From: Congeria kusceri
Taxonomy: Eukaryota > Mollusca > Bivalvia > Myida > Dreissenidae
Length of the DNA stretch: 64,000 nucleotides
Direction: 5' to 3'
NCBI GenBank assembly: GCA_027627225.1
Contig: JAPFQT010000431.1
Coordinates: 1 to 64,000, forward strand
The position numbers and the translations under genes were made by a program. This document shows, piece by piece, positions 62,779-64,000 of the stretch; position 1 is the stretch's first letter; the number at the start of each line of letters is the position of its first letter. The notes beneath the pieces were generated by a model. It did not search any database. It was not told the origin of the DNA and saw only the letters and a list, made by a program, of their open reading frames with translations.

Positions 62779-62866
62779 CTTCACTGTCTTGTAGTTGATG
62801 AGTGAGTCTATGGCCTTGTTGCCTGCCTCTCCTTCAGCCTGGTTCATCTGCACTCGGATCTTTGTC
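62779..62866 (-). pseudogene. ABCB7: ABCB7-like exon C, U5
   Basis: 88-bp open exon with normal length and splice sites; it lacks the U4 insertion. The partial 3' copy is at 62622-62649. Confidence 0.9.
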
Positions 62867-63511
62867 CTATATAGGGGACAAGTTTTGTAACAACAAAGAT
62901 AATAATTTTGAATTAACACAACTATAAATTCTTAACAAAATTTATTTTTCAAATTCACACAACTACTACTTTTGTAGCTCTAGAGTTGACGATAACCTAA
63001 TTAAACCTGGTTCATACTGACAATTTCAAATTCACACTTTCTGTAGCTGTAGACTGAAAGATGAGGATAATATAATTATTCCAAGTTCAGCAATCAACTT
63101 CAGCAGTAAGGAATGCCAATATGACAAGCTTTTAAAGTAATTTTCATTGACGGCATTTAATATTTGTCATGCATTATAACGACAATGTTCTACATATACA
63201 GAGATATCCCTAATATGTACAACACATCCATGGAACCTCAATTATTGAACAATCCATGAGTAGGGTTAAAGTTTTTTCACAGCTACAAAACTGGCAGATA
63301 CCAGTTAAATTTATACTGGGTATATCACACCAATATTTTCTTGATATTGCTCCACATATTCTTGAATATGCATGTAGTTATATACAGGTAAATAATACAA
63401 GAGCAGTAATTTCTGTAAGAATTTGATAACAGAGTTATAGTACTTCATCTCAACACTTCTACTCAGCACCCACATGATTTTTTAATTTAAATCCCTCTAT
63501 AAATCCCCTAA

Positions 63512-64000
63512 TGCTATTCCCACTATCACGATTTGCGCCACGATTGAAATTGTGGTCTAAATCGTGGACCAATCGTGATGATCCTATCATATATTGAGGT
63601 TCATCGTCGAACCGATTCAAAAATTATTTACGATTAACACGACCAACTGCGATCAATTGTCCATTGGGATCATCGTATCAGATCTTATTGCATCGTAACA
63701 AAGTGCGAAAAATCGTATCTAATCGTGCATCCAAATCGTGGTGATCAGGACCGATCATAGACGAGATAAAACACCACGCTCTGTTAAGATGTGTTGCGAT
63801 CTCAAGAAACAATGAAGTCAATAGTCAGTCAGGCTGTATTTATATCATTCGGGTCCAGTCGTAGCTCGAATTGTGATCTCCATAGATCATGATCGTGAAA
63901 GACATCGCGACCACAATTGTATCCTATTGTAACGGAGCGCATGGATTCGTGATAAGCGTATCGGGACTTATCTGAACGTACTAGAACGTCCTTTTTCGGG
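63512..64000. mobile_element. CGAT-rich MITE, left part, U5
   Basis: The left end lost two bases of its terminal repeat (TGCTATTCCC). The element runs off the window. Confidence 0.85.

Larger units (their letters stand above)
54400..64000. repeat. Large tandem unit U5 (cut by window end)
   Basis: Fifth unit, truncated at the window edge inside its CGAT-rich MITE, so exons B and A are not visible. It has the 700-bp segment (55650-56349) and lacks about 274 bp near 54697 relative to U1. Exons E 59914-60070 and D 61706-61878 have private deletions; exon C 62779-62866 is intact. Stretches 54544-54901, 55033-55649, 56649-57752, 60071-61705, 61879-62621 and 62867-63511 hold only the AT-rich sequence shared with other units. 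Confidence 0.93.

Overview
This 64 kb window is eukaryotic, and most likely comes from a bivalve mollusc. It is AT-rich, contains split exons with GT/AG borders, a non-LTR retrotransposon and MITE-type elements. The foldback element carrying GTGCGTAAAGTGTC is one I associate with bivalve genomes, Dreissena-like in particular; that species-level guess is from memory. I see no bacterial genes, rRNA, tRNA or CRISPR.

Layout: the window is a head-to-tail array of one large unit of about 10-13 kb. Taking the same point inside a small foldback element as the start, the units are U1 1-10572, U2 10573-22433, U3 22434-44088 (swollen by an 8.9 kb LINE), U4 44089-54399 and U5 54400-64000 (cut by the window end). 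Each unit reads, left to right: foldback MITE; a 131-bp palindrome; AT-rich sequence; a 119-bp minisatellite; then, on the minus strand, exons E, D, C, B and A of an ABCB7/ATM1-type mitochondrial ABC transporter. A CGAT-rich MITE, often multiplied, lies between exons C and B.

The five exons (82, 80, 88, 175 and 158 bp in transcription order A-E) have consensus splice sites. Their phases fit A-B-C-D-E, and together they encode the second half of the transmembrane domain. No nucleotide-binding-domain exon was recognised. All five copies of exon D carry the same in-frame TAG, and U4 and U5 have private frameshifts. Splicing E onto the next cassette's A would break frame. The simplest reading is an amplified partial gene (pseudogene) cassette; whether it lies inside or beside a functional ABCB7 gene cannot be seen here.

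U3 is interrupted by an almost complete L1/Tx1-like LINE (26634-35515) inserted in the minisatellite, with a perfect 9-bp target duplication. ORF1 (coiled coil plus RNA-binding domain) and ORF2 (endonuclease plus reverse transcriptase) are open. One frameshift separates ORF2 from its C-terminal zinc-finger region, and an unusual 3.36 kb spacer lies between the ORFs.

The units differ by MITE subrepeat number, minisatellite length, a 700-bp presence/absence segment, small deletions and the LINE. These differences allow a partial history: U4 and U5 group together by exon substitutions, U1-U3 form a second group, and the LINE arrived late.
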